Source: Forficula auricularia
Lineage: Eukaryota > Arthropoda > Insecta > Dermaptera > Forficulidae
DNA: 64,000 nt
Direction of reading: 5' to 3'
Assembly (NCBI GenBank): GCA_024734495.1
Contig: JALMQS010000187.1
Span: 21,801,870 to 21,865,869, forward strand
This document shows, in pieces, positions 33,234 through 43,746 of the stretch. Position 1 is the stretch's first letter; each line of letters opens with the position of its first letter. The position numbers and the translations under genes were made by a program. A model generated the notes under the pieces. It had not been told where the DNA came from. It ran no database searches and was given only the letters and a program-made list of their open reading frames with translations.

Positions 33234-33840
33234 TTTAGATCTGCGGTCTCAAAAGTAAAAATCGCCTTAATGATTGCCAACCTTCGTAACGGAGACGGCA
33301 CCTAAAGAAGAAGAAGAAGTTCTGAAACTAGTGAGCCAAACATCTCTTTACATCTTTGCAATGAAAATATAAAGAATTTAATAAAAAAAAATTGCTTATA
33401 TTACTTACATCATAGAGGTTCATTATATTCGAAATCTCTTTTCAAATAATTTTCACATTTAATAATACATTATTATGTAATTTAAAAATCAATATATATA
33501 TATATATTCTCAATTTGAATATTGTCCTTTATAATCCAAAAAATTCAATATACCTCTGAAATTGAACCAGCATTTAAAAAGATCTTTGTTCTGGCAGCAT
33601 TTTATTTTCAACAAGAAGTGAAGAAATATAATCAAGTACTTGTGTTTGAAATGAGAAAGGGGAAAACAGAACCAATTAAAGCAAACAAAGTAGAAAGAGA
33701 TAGGCTCCTTAATGAGATGGCTTGCAAGCCGGCTCGGCTGCATCAACCTTCTCATTCGATCTGCGTTTCCATGGCAACCGCCCTACCAACAAGCTTCCAG
33801 TCTTTTGTTGTGGTCTACCTTTGTGAACTCTAGCTCGCTC

Positions 33841-33975
33841 GTTCCGTTCCGTTCCGCCCTTCTTCTCTTTCTCTTTCTCTCTCCCTCTCATTCTCGCAGC
33901 TCTTCTCTTCTCTCTTCCTTACGGCCACCCACTCCCCCGCAAGCCCTCCTTCTCTTTTCTTCATCTCATGCTTTC
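33841..33975 (+). repeat. Polypyrimidine-rich tract
   Basis: Long CT-rich stretch (CTTCTCTTTCTCTTTCTCTC and similar), preceded by (GTTCC)3 and GC-richer sequence (33710-33830). The open frame across it is low-complexity Ser/Leu/Pro and not credible as a gene. It could be a regulatory or 5'-UTR region, but no start-site signal proves this. Confidence 0.5.
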
Positions 33976-34445
33976 TCTTTTCCTATCTCAAGTTCACTCT
34001 TGCCTTTGATCGGGATCGATAACATCCATTGCAATATATATGGGCATATTAGAAATGGAATATTTATAATAATATTCACTCAATTTTGACCTAGTTATTA
34101 AAATCATCCTGCATTTCTAGTTTCATAAGATGAAATCATTGTAGCTCTCCTCTGCATGATTCAAATAAACATATTCTTCCTTTTCGCCTACACAATCTTG
34201 CGATCCATCCCCAATAAGCTAGGGGGGTTGTGGCCCTTGTCATATCAACCGCTATTTTGTTTTTCTTGCCATTTTTAAAATCTTCTCGGGCTTAAGGAAT
34301 TGAATTTTATCCTTTAAACCAAAGTCTTTTTTGATCTATAGTTACTATTGTTATTTCCCTCACTTGAATTAACATTTTCATCAACCGGTCCTTTCGTACT
34401 AAATTGTTGTTATTATTTAAAGATAGAAACCGACCTGGCTCACGT

Positions 34446-34662
34446 CTTCTTCTTCAAGTGCCTTACTCGATTCCGAGCCTCGGCGATTACTATGGAGAGT
34501 ATCCATTGTAATTTTCCTGGGGAAATTTTTCATAGTGTTGGTTTCCCATTGCCTTCCCCGGAAGGAATCAGATTATAGCCGGTTACATATTTGCAGAGAG
34601 TCGGGCTTGAACCCGCGCTAGCTTGATCAGTAGGCATGCTCTTTAAGCAACCAACCTAACAT
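34446..34662 (-). mobile_element. tRNA-derived SINE 1, GAA-type tail
   Basis: Reverse strand: head with box B inside GCGCGGGTTCAAGCCCGA (34603-34613), body with GGGGAAGGCAATGGGAAACC and TTACAATGGATACTCTCC, 3' end GGCACTTGAAGAAGAAGACG. The GAA tail equals that of the RTE-like LINEs at 33301-33319 and 49244-49277, which may mobilise it. Box A is eroded. Confidence 0.7.
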
Positions 34663-34670
34663 AAACATAT

Positions 34671-34953
34671 CTTCTTCTTCTTACAGTGCCATACCCGAAA
34701 CGGGCGTCGGCGCCTCTCCACATATACTTGTGCTGAGTGTGTTTAGTTGTTTTACACAGATATACGGGATCTACTTTTTAACGCCGGTTCCGAATGGCTA
34801 GTTTGGAGAAGTTTACTAGACAATTATACTCTTGGTAGGTTGCCATTGCTTTCCAAGAGGAGGCGACTACAAATATCTTCCGAGACTCAGTCTCGAACCA
34901 GCATACTTCAGGTCAACGACCCGACACTCTAACCACTGACCCACAGTCGCACC
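34671..34953 (-). mobile_element. tRNA-derived SINE 2, GAA-type tail
   Basis: Reverse strand starts GGTGCGACTGTGGGTCAGTG GTTAGAG: box A TGGGTCAGTGG (34933-34943) and box B GGTTCGAGACT (34889-34899), 34 bp apart. The body has TTGGAAAGCAATGGCAACC; the end has GGGTATGGCACTGTAAGAAG with an AAG tail. The head promoter is better preserved than in SINE 1. Confidence 0.75.
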
Positions 34954-35020
34954 TAAAGATATACATATATTTATTAGATATACCATAGCTGTTAAAGCTT
35001 GCATTTTTGAGATTAAATTT

Positions 35021-35148
35021 ATTAGCCGTTGACATTTTGTTTAAATCATACATAATGAATTATAATTATTTATTGAACACGAACAAACAATAAAATATAA
35101 CTAGGACATTTGATCGGCTTATTCTGCGATCACTCTCAAGTTTGAGCA
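35021..35148 (-). repeat. PLE-type terminal repeat with degenerate hammerhead
   Basis: Inverse of 36083-36206: shares AATTATAATTATTTATTGAACAC and AAACAAACAATA. The site matching GAAACGTC is altered to CAAATGTC (35105-35112 on the + strand GACATTTG), so cleavage is unlikely. Confidence 0.55.
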
Positions 35149-35171
35149 GCTAGGATGGTCCTTATTTTGGG

Positions 35172-35349
35172 TATCTCCTCCAACCGTCTTCCCAGCAACA
35201 TATAACCTTCAATCTTTCAAGACACGCATCCACGAACACATTCAACTCCGACCCAATCCCTAAATCTCTTCTTATTTCCAAGATACAACAGAGGTTGAAC
35301 CTTTTCGGTGCAACTTTTTGTATCAGTATCATTATAAAAAAAAAAAAAA
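35172..35349 (+). pseudogene. LINE 3' end with poly(A)-like tail
   Basis: Reads TYNLQSFKTRIHEHIQLRPNP then stop, followed by 3' UTR words GGTTGAACCTTTTCGGTGCA and TGTATCAGTATCATT plus an A-run. Same family as 55145-55950 (there on the - strand). Confidence 0.75.
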
Positions 35350-35696
35350 ATCGAATTTTTACTCTGATAGAGCCTCATATGGTTCGAAATAAATAAAAAA
35401 AAATATCCCCCAAGTTTCAACTCTCTATCTCAATTTTAACCTGTGCCGTACCGCGATTCAAGTTTCCCATCTAAATAACATGGGATTTTGGCATTGAACG
35501 GTCAATTTTTTGTATCAGTATCATTATAAAAAAAAAAAAAAAATCGAATTTTTACTCTGATAGAGCCTCATATGGTTCGAAATAAATAAAAAAAAATATC
35601 CCCCAAGTTTCAACTCTCTATCTCAATTTTAACTTGTGCCGCACAGCGATTCAAGTTTCCCATCTAAATAACATGGGATTTTGGCATTGAACGGTC
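35316..35696 (+). repeat. Tandem duplication of LINE-tail/fold-back junction
   Basis: A ~189-bp unit occurs twice (about 35316-35505 and 35506-35696). Each unit has the LINE tail TGTATCAGTATCATT, an A-run, CTGATAGAGCCTCATATGG, the first ~120 bp of the fold-back element, and GCATTGAACGGTCAATTTTT. Confidence 0.85.
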
Positions 35697-35963
35697 AATT
35701 TTTTGTTCCGGCCAAAGTGATCTTTCAAAAAATTTGAAACTGTAGACTTTAAATAGTAGCTCCTTAAAATAGTAGCTATTCTTCAAAATTTTTACAGATT
35801 TTTAGATTTTATAATTTTGGAGTTACAGCTAGATAAAATACTGCTATATCTTAGTGTTAGTAAGTTATAGACACCAAAATCATAATAGCTAAAAATCTGT
35901 GAAAATTCTGAGTGATAACTATTATTATAAGGATAAAGTCTACAGAGTTTCAAATTTCATTGA
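35375..35963. mobile_element. Fold-back element, copy 2 (rearranged)
   Basis: Matches 567-1095: CATATGGTTCGAAATAAAT, ATCCCCCAAGTTTCAAC, CCGGCCAAAGTGAT, TTACAGCTAGATAAAATACT, GGATAAAGTCTACAGAGTTT. The left arm start is tandemly duplicated, and the outer half of the right arm is missing. Confidence 0.8.
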
Positions 35964-36082
35964 GCACTCACTTCGATTTTAGGTTAGCTGACTTCGATTT
36001 TAGGTTGCTATCATCATTGATGACGTAACAAGTTCGTTGTTTCTTTTTATGAAGCTCAGATAACCTAAAATCGATGTGGATT

Positions 36083-36206
36083 CTGATACTTGAGAACGAC
36101 CGCAGAATACGCCGATCGAAACGTCCTAGTTATATTGTATTGTTTGTTTGTGTTCAATAAATAATTATAATTAATTATGTGTGATTTAAACAAAATTTCA
36201 ACTGTT
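36083..36206 (+). repeat. PLE-type terminal repeat with degenerate hammerhead
   Basis: CTTGAGAACGACCGCAGAAT, GCCGATC, GAAACGTC (36118-36125), then TAGTTATATTGTATTG and TTCAATAAATAATTATAATT. GAAAC-GTC and a possible GATCG stem are present, but CTGANGA is replaced by CTTGAGA, so this is a decayed or variant motif. Confidence 0.5.
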
Positions 36207-36275
36207 ATCTTGATTGATGACGTAGCAACCTCAGATAACCTAAAGTCGGAGTGGGTGTTGTTTTGTTTTTCCTAG

Positions 36276-36345
36276 AGTAGCAGAGTTGTTTATTCATAAA
36301 AATAAATCAGTGAGATTGTCTTATGATTCATGCAAATAAACACAT
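36276..36345 (+). repeat. Short dispersed repeat (family O)
   Basis: AGAGTAGCAGAGTTGTTTAT, AATCAGTGAGATTGTCTTAT, CAAATAAACACATTC; compare 24317-24400. Confidence 0.45.
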
Positions 36346-36349
36346 TCAT

Positions 36350-37830
36350 TTGTTTATTTGTTTCCATCCATGATTTTTTGTCTGTTTTGACGGGTGTATG
36401 GATAATATGGATCGTAATACCCATATGATATCTCAAGAACGAAAATTCTTAGAAACTTCGTTCTTGTGTTTTATTTTTTGTATTTCCAATACGGAAACTG
36501 ATTAGATTTTGGGCTTACTTGCTCTAGATCTTCCCGTTAAAAATACATTAAACAAAATATAATTTAAAACTGATTAAGAAAATTTAAAATATTAATGAGC
36601 TCTCCTGAAAATGTCCACTCTTATCTCCATTTTATTTAAGTTTATTATGTTTACTAAAGCGATTATAGTGTAGACAGTTTTGAAAAAGGTTTCACAGTTT
36701 GAGTTTTTGCTCAACTACTATTTGATTGCGAATGGATTGACTATGATCAAATACATCTAAGCACAAGGAAACCTACTTCAAAGGTGCACTAAAACGGGTA
36801 AAATATCACTTTTTAAGTCTATGCCAAAAGTGATATAAAATGAATTCTAGTCAATAAAGTTTACTTCTTATCACCTGTCGTGGCGACCGAAAAAATAAAA
36901 TAAACATCTTTAAACCATCAATGAAGTGTTTGTTTTACATTTTATTTTATTTTATTTGGAATTGGGCCTATGCCATTTAGCCATTTTTACATTTTTAATT
37001 CTATAAGAATATAGGACATTGGCAGTTCATGCAGAAACTGTCCAATAAATTGTATATTTATCTGTTTACTTGAAGAAATACCAATTTTTATTTTTATTTA
37101 CTGTTAATAAAAAAGTCAGAGCGTTTTGAAAGTATTTTAGAATATTCAGAAGTTAGATTTTATCTATTTATTTATTTTAATAATGTATTTAAAAAAAAGA
37201 ATGACGACTCAGTTTGTATTGATTCAAGCATTCTTGAAAACAAGAGAGAAAATATTTTTAGGTTGGATTGGTATCTGTTGACTTAGGACTTTAAGGATTG
37301 AAAGTTGTAGGATTCAGTAAAGAAAAGAGGTAAAAAAAGAAATTCCAGTTTTTAGAAATCACAAGGTTAAAACATTTGATTAAATGTTTTTCTAAATTGA
37401 CTACGTATTGAGTTGAAAGCGTTTGTGGAATGAAGGGTATATGATTTAGAAAAGATGCAAGCAGAGAGGGAATTACAGTAATCCAAAAGTAATTAAGATA
37501 ACTGAATCGACCCTTTAAACTTAATATGATTTAGAACCTTTTCTATATTAAATACGTTGGAATTTATTACTACTCTTACATTTATGATTCAAACTTAATA
37601 GAAAAGCTAATTTCGGTTAATTAGAGTAATTTGGTTACCCTTCTCAAATTGTTGTACCAAGTCCCATTAAAAATATTAAACTTTATAACTTCATATAAAC
37701 AAAAGAACTTTCTATTCAACACGATCGACTTCAATTTCTAAATCAAATATTTCAAATATTATATAAACTATTTAATACTATTTTTTAGTATTTTTGTCAT
37801 TCGTAATGTACTTTTTCTATAACTTAATCA
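36350..37830. other. No recognised feature
   Basis: AT-rich; no repeat or coding pattern supported. Confidence 0.45.
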
Positions 37831-37911
37831 ACATTGAAAAGATTGATTATTCTTCTTAAGAGATTATCAATGAGATTATCCTCTGCTTGATCAAAATAAA
37901 CATATGTATAT

Positions 37912-38734
37912 CAGTGGCGGTTGGTGACTTTTCAACCAGGGGATGCTGTCCAAAAAAGCACCCTTCATTTTTTGAAATTTTAATTTAATCTTAGCTTTTT
38001 TTTGCACATTCATTAAAACGGCATCATTTTCGTTATTTATAAAATTTAACATTAGATTTTTAAAAAATATATGATATTTTGAGACCTTCACCCCAAACGG
38101 ATACTGACTGGTTTCTGTGAGCGAGGGTAGGAGTCAGAAATTAATTCTTGTGACTTAAACTCCGCAGTCGCTGAGATGGAAATCGACCATCTTCTTAATG
38201 AATCAGCCTGTCCTATAAGAAAATCTTAAATTTCTCCTAATTCTATTGCTATAAGCAAGCTATGACTTGTCTATAGCACTCTTAGCTATTTCCGATGGAT
38301 TAGTCCAAAAATTATCGATTCATCATTATTTATTCTTTTTTTGTATTATTACTATTTTAATAGTTCCTCAGCGAGTACAATTTTTATTCGACTAAAACTT
38401 GTCTGAACTTATCTTTGACATGCTTGAACTGGAAGATATATCTATCTACCAGACAGGGACTACAAACTTTCTATCAGCACCCTTTTCGGAAAAATCATTC
38501 ATTTTAATTGCTCCTTGAAACTATGCAACAATTTTATTTCATTTTGAGAACCATACTTTTCAAATCAAAAAATATTTTCTATAGAAATATTTGAAATAAT
38601 GGATAATAATTTTGAAAATTTAAAGATCCTCCTGAAATTTTGAAGTTGACTTTATATATTTATGAAAATACTCTAAATGTTTGAAATTTTAGAGATACGC
38701 CGCATCCACAGAATCCATGGACCGCACGTCACTG
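37912..38734. mobile_element. hAT MITE family F, copy 2 (823 bp)
   Basis: Begins CAGTGGCGGTTGGTGACTTT and ends GACCGCACGTCACTG. Collinear with copies 1 and 3, including CCCAAACGGATACTG and GTAGGAGTCAGAAATTA. The flanks are TA-rich, so no target duplication is readable. Confidence 0.8.
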
Positions 38735-38795
38735 ATATATTATATATATGAATATATGTATAAACGTAAATAAAATATATAATTTATTTATTAGA

Positions 38796-38830
38796 GACTA
38801 CGGTTTCGAAGGCTTAGCCTTTGTCTTCAG
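38796..38830 (-). ncRNA. Hammerhead ribozyme-like motif, variant
   Basis: Reverse strand: CTGAAGA (38824-38830), stem II AAGGC-TAA-GCCTT, GAAAC (38803-38807), CGTA, then GTC (38796-38798), followed by TCTAATAAATAAAT. Its design is like the 17.8-kb motif (four bases between GAAAC and GTC), but the stem and flanks differ, suggesting another PLE subfamily. No PLE coding sequence adjoins it. Confidence 0.65.
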
Positions 38831-38839
38831 TCTATTTTA

Positions 38840-40435
38840 TTAAAACATTTTTAGCGATGAGCCATTCAGTTTGTAATATATATATATATATATATAAATC
38901 TTGGTATGAGAGTGCGACTCGCACATGATTTTACTTACTTTTTAATTTCTTGTTATCTTATATTATATAAAACTTATAACGTTAGACGTTATCAATAAGT
39001 ATTTACAATAATCTTACACAATTAAACTTACAGTTAAAAGAAAAAGAAATAGTATAAGTAATTTTTAACTGAATAATCTGTCTCTAGAGAATATATTAAA
39101 AATGTTAACATAAATTGTACAACTTTAGTAGAAAAGTTTGATATAAAAACAGATTTTTGTGATTTACTGGATTTATTTCAAAACCTGTAATATCAAAAAT
39201 ACTGATTTTGACATAAAACACGAAACCAGGGAATAATTAAATTTAATTTAATTGAGAGAAATCTTTATTTTATATTTAATGTACATGCAAATTACATTTA
39301 AATTAAAAACAAAAACAAAAAATTATATCAAATATAAATGAAAAATCCCACAAAGGTAAAAGATTGTGAACCGGGGATGTCTTAATAACAAAAAAATTTA
39401 AACAAAATTAAATAAGGGAAAATAAAAATAAAATGATAAAAAAATTATATAAAAATAACAAAACAAAAAATAATTTAAATTTAAGTAACAATAATAATTG
39501 GTACAAATTCAATAACCAGACACTTTAGTATAAATATCAACGGTAACCTTCAGCCTTCGAAGATCTGATGTGGGGCCTTAGTCCACAAAGATGAAATAAT
39601 CATTAAATAATCCTACTACTTTTAAACTAATATTTTATTTTTTTAATTAAATATTTAAAACGTTTTAAAAATAAATAGTTTTATTTTTTTTTCACATAAC
39701 GTATCGTATATAACTCATGTAGTTTTAGTCCAAATGCGGTAATTTTTAGAATAAAAGATTTTAATAATAACATACAGACATGAATTTTGTTGAGGGTGTT
39801 TTCGTTCATAACATTGCTTGAAATGTGTGCAACCAAAATTTGGCGTGATTTGGAGCAATGTACAGACAAAACCTTAATTTTATATATATATAAATAGATA
39901 CCTATATTTGATAAATTTATCATAATTTTTCAGAGTTTCTTATTGAATGATGCTAATTAAACAAGAAAAGATTAGTGATGGGATTTACAAAGTTTTATTT
40001 TTAGATCATTTTTAATTTTTTTTCTGAAAATTCGAAACCTGCTTCTAAAGCATTATAATTCCAATAATAAAACAACCCTTCTGACATATAATTAAAAATA
40101 TTCCATTTCATCGGATTTAATACATGACACCATCTTATGATTTTCTAAGAACATTATAATTCCGAATTAATTGCTGCATTGATTCAACTAATCATTGACC
40201 AATATGGCCTCAATTTTTAAAAACAAATCCGTCTTTTCTGAATAGCACCTGACGCTTATGCAACCAAAATGATTCTTCAGCATAGAACACCTCTACCCTA
40301 CAGGCGGCTGAGAATTTCGATTCAGATTAGAAACTATGTAAAAAATATAGAGATCTTAAATGTTAATGGTACATAAATAATAATAATTGAATAAAATGAT
40401 AAAAGACAATCAAAATTAAAATATTTAATCAATTA
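38840..40435. other. No recognised feature
   Basis: Very AT-rich with TA runs at 38876-38897. No gene or repeat family identified. Confidence 0.45.
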
Positions 40436-40437
40436 AA

Positions 40438-40443
40438 TTTATT
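40438..40443 (-). promoter_or_regulatory. AATAAA poly(A) signal for candidate exon
   Basis: Reverse strand CTTCTCCAATAAATTTAATT, ~80 bp past the stop codon at 40523. AATAAA is common in AT-rich DNA, so its value depends on the exon being real. Confidence 0.45.
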
Positions 40444-40522
40444 GGAGAAGTAGCACTTCATGTTTGTTCCTATAACTTCAAGCAGCTGAAACTTTCTCCC
40501 TACACTTATAATCTTCAAACCA

Positions 40523-40639
40523 TCAAGATGCAGGTGCACAATCTCCATCCTTTTGCTTGATCACTTTCTCCTTCTCTTCGGTAATGTAATAGTCCTTCGA
40601 TTTGCATCTTCTTGGTGCTCCCTTTCTTGTATATGATCG
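40523..40639 (-). CDS. Candidate terminal exon of an unidentified gene
   Basis: On the reverse strand a strong acceptor (CTCTTTTTCTTTTATTTTTAAG, AG at 40641-40640) is followed by an open frame of 38 codons: RSYTRKGAPRRCKSKDYYIT then EEKEKVIKQKDGDCAPAS, TGA at 40525-40523. AATAAA lies at 40443-40438, about 80 bp downstream, giving a compact 3' UTR. The peptide is charged (Lys/Arg/Glu) with no signal or membrane segment. Composition is less AT-biased than the surroundings. I do not recognise the family. Upstream exons would lie above 40640 on the - strand; none is evident before the gap. Phase relative to an upstream exon is assumed. Confidence 0.5.
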   Translation of the reverse strand, partial: RSYTRKGAPRRCKSKDYYITEEKEKVIKQKDGDCAPAS

Positions 40640-40644
40640 CTTAA

Positions 40645-41203
40645 AAATAAAAGAAAAAGAGGTGTTGTTTACAGTTCTAAATCAACACAGATGGTTTTAA
40701 AAGTCGAGTTATCACCAAAAGACTCCGAGTTCTCTGATGAGAATAATGAGATGCCTCACTCTCTGGAAGACACCTTATCAAGTTTTCTCACTTCTCGAAG
40801 ATATACTATTCGTAAAGCAGTTGACTAAAAGTAGACATTGAGAAGTTGTCTTTCTAAAGTTAGACAATATCCTTAGATAGAAACCAACCATGTACGTGAG
40901 GGATAAGTAGATTCAAGGCTCACAAACTGATTAGACGTTAAAAGATAAGTAAATCGAGCTCTACAGCAAGATAGATGAAATTCAAAATAGTATAGTGACA
41001 CAGATTAAAATTTAATCAGTCGCAGCTGCGACACAAAAAACTTTTCGGTTCAGCCTTCTCTTCTGAGGCCATTATCAAAATAATTGTGGCGTATATCTAT
41101 CTACCTTTTTATTCTGTGTGCATATAATTAACATAAACAAATAATATTAGTGTTTTTTACTCTTTATTAATTAAAATAAATCGACCATAGTGAGGGTTCC
41201 AAA

Positions 41204-41205
<2 letters not shown>
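40645..41205. other. No recognised feature
   Basis: Would be intron of the candidate - strand gene; no upstream exon seen. Confidence 0.35.

Positions 41206-41241
<36 letters not shown>
41206..41241. repeat. TA microsatellite at gap edge
   Basis: Pure TA dinucleotides running into the N block. Confidence 0.9.
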
Positions 41242-41341
41242 NNNNNNNNNNNNNNNNNNNNNNNNNNNNNNNNNNNNNNNNNNNNNNNNNNNNNNNNNNN
41301 NNNNNNNNNNNNNNNNNNNNNNNNNNNNNNNNNNNNNNNNN
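41242..41341. other. Assembly gap (100 N)
   Basis: Exactly 100 N, the conventional filler for a gap of unknown size. True length may differ. Confidence 0.99.
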
Positions 41342-41384
41342 TATGTATTACTAGCTGAATGACCCTTTACTCCATGAATTCAAG

Positions 41385-42010
41385 GCTTCGGCCCACCCAG
41401 AGAGTAGGCAGAAAAATGATTATACTTATGTATCTTCTAAAGCACTTGAAATATCACATTTTTTCTAGGAGAGAATGAGCTAATTTTCTGAATTCTTTGA
41501 GAATTTTAATTTAAATACTTGAAAGAAATCAGGCTAGTACAAAAATAATCAACTTACGGCTCTATCACTCAGAATTTTAGCATCCTGCAAATTTACCCTA
41601 CAATCTTCACCCCTTCATTATAGGGATTGAAGGGGAGAAAGTTTGGGTTTTTAAAATTTTCCTTTATTTCTGTTTCAAACTCTACTAGCCTGTGAAATTT
41701 CATGATGCTAGAATGATTAGAAGTACCTTATAGGTTTTGATGACCTGTCAGTCAGTCAGTGAGAGCCCAACTTAGCTATTTTCTCAGGTCCATATCTCAG
41801 AATATATTTATTCTATATTATTGAAATTTGGTACTCTCTACAAGAAAACATAATTACATGGGTATAATTTCAGCTCTGAATCTTAACTAGGTTCTGAGCT
41901 GCAGGGGTCAAAAGGGGATCGAAATTATTCTTGTAAATAGCGTACAGCGTGTGTACGACCAATGATTGAACTTGGCTCAATCTGTGCTCTATAATAAATT
42001 TTTAGTTTTT
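41385..42010 (+). repeat. Family J repeat, copy 1
   Basis: ATTTACCCTACAATCTTCA, CCCCTTCATT, GTTTCAAACTCTACTAGCC, GAAATTTCATGATGCT, AGTCAGTCAGTGAG, ATAATTTCAGCTCTGAATCT, GTTCTGAGCTGCAGGGGTCA. Collinear with 51440-52070. Confidence 0.75.
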
Positions 42011-42100
42011 TTAACTTTTAATGTAAATACATTTAAAAAATATATCGATCCCTGACTAAGACTGTGAAAAAATGCCCAATATATCTTATCTTATCTTATT

Positions 42101-42676
42101 ATATCAAACGAACAATTCTTATTTATATATAGAATCGGTTTCTCAAAAACGGCTCTAACGATTTCGATAAAAATTGGTGTACTTATCAAGTGTCATGAGT
42201 TATTATTCGTTTATAAATTTTAATCCGATTGAAATAAAGGAAGGGGATGTAAATTAGTCGCAAAATAAATATTTTAATCGTTCATATCCCGTCTTCGGTA
42301 ATACGCAGAGCCTTGAAATTTAAAACTTAAGCTATCTAGAGACTACAAGAAGTATCACAAGATTTTGACTAAAATAGAAGTACCGGAAGTTGATGTTTAC
42401 GTACGTAAGAATGTACCCTCCCTGCGTTTCGCAACCATAAATCTCAGAGGTAGGAAATTCGAAACTTAAGCTCAATATAGGCTAGAAGGGGTACAGCAAG
42501 TTTTTGCTTGAAATCGGAACACCGGAAGTTGGCATTTACATGAAAGATTTTTCGTTTTTTTTGATTTTCTCAAAAACGCACTTACGATTTTTTTTAGTAA
42601 ATTTGAGTACTTATCAAGTGTCATGAGTTATTAAGCTATTTAGAGGCAAAAAGTTCCCGATCATCGCTCGGTGCTC
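42101..42676 (+). repeat. Family A repeat, copy 4
   Basis: Most complete simple copy: ATATCAAACGAACAATTCTT at the start, AAAACGGCTCTAACGATTTC, ATCCGATTGAAATAAAGGAA, and the end GATCATCGCTCGGTGCTCTAGG. Confidence 0.75.
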
Positions 42677-42679
42677 TAG

Positions 42680-43450
42680 GAACTTCCATCTAATGAGATC
42701 AAACTTAAAGAAATATTTGGCAAAATCTTTTCAGTCAATTATTATTAGTTAATATTAAAGGTGATATATGAAAAATAAAGATTTTTTTTTAAATGATAGC
42801 AGAAGCGGAGTTGACGAAAGTAAAATAAATCTTGCCCTTGCTACCAAACAGGGGCTTTAAAAGTGAATTGATATTGTAGCTTCGGGGGTGACGATGTTGA
42901 TGAGTTTAAGAGTTTTGGACGAAATCTCTTATATTAAATATTTTTGATGAGATTAGGTGCTTATTGCGTTACGAAAAATTGTGGATTGAAAATTAAATAA
43001 AATGAATCAAAAGTTTCTTGAATTTCAAATTTATTCTGTTTGGAAAATGAATTATTAAATTAAATATTTTTGATGAGATTTTATATTAAAAAAATGTTTT
43101 TCTTAAGCCCATGTAAATAAGATGGATGAAATACTTAAATAATAATCAAACTTTTGCTATTTTTCCATACAAATTTATACTAAATTATTAGTTAATTATA
43201 CTAATGTTTATACATAATTAATTGAAATTTTTCTTTCCCTTACATATATACATAGATTATATGTAGTCCATTTGACTCGAAATCTGATTTTCCTCAAAAT
43301 CCACGATTCTCAATAAGACCATTTGCAATCAATTATTTTAGATGATTGTTTATCGTAACCTTAACTCATTTACGATAATAATTGAAAAATTAAAATCAAA
43401 ACATAAGCTGGTTATTGACTTTGGATTAAACATAAAGATTTCCGCAAATA
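42680..43450. other. No recognised feature
   Basis: AT-rich; TTAAATATTTTTGATGAGATT occurs twice (42935 and 43057), otherwise nothing. Confidence 0.4.
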
Positions 43451-43630
43451 TTTGAGAAAGAAAGATTGAATTTTTTCTCAAAATCAGCTTGTGATGTTGA
43501 ATCAATTAATTTTACGAACATGAATTTAGGTCATTTATCAAAGATTTTAATAGATATGTTTATATTGCATGTAGGAGGGTCTTGTACTATTCCAATCGAG
43601 TTGAATGGAGTGAAAATACTTGGCTTTCGT

Positions 43631-43746
43631 TATATATTGCATGTTTGGAGGTGATGGTCTCAAGGGTCTGGACTAGTTGCCCGGAAAGCGTACTAGTGCT
43701 CGGGTTCGACTCCCGAGGGGACAAGACCCTCCTACATGCAATATAA
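43631..43746 (+). mobile_element. tRNA-like short element, copy a
   Basis: Outer ends TATATTGCATGTTTGGAGG and CCTCCTACATGCAATATA are complementary. The core has GGTCTGGACTAGTTGCCCGG (box-A-like) and CTCGGGTTCGACTCCCGAGG (T-arm with box B GGTTCGACTCC). Same plan as 10621-10733. Confidence 0.6.

Larger units (their letters stand above)
31972..33319 (+). pseudogene. RTE-like LINE C-terminus, split by insertion
   Basis: 31972-32108 reads RRKILYMGHIMRGEKYQILQ ... SWLGNLSEWFGYSNVQ, the C-terminal tail of APE-type LINE proteins of the RTE-like group. 33234-33301 resumes with HQLFRSAVSKVKIALMIANL and RNGDGT before TAA at 33299-33301, followed by a (GAA)n tail. The two halves are separated by a 1125-bp element with short inverted ends. 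Before that insertion this was a 5'-truncated LINE end of about 220 bp. Confidence 0.75.

Noticed and set aside
33712..34089. 125-codon open frame across a CT-rich tract
   Set aside because: Ser/Leu/Pro low-complexity translation of a polypyrimidine stretch; no motif, no splice context.
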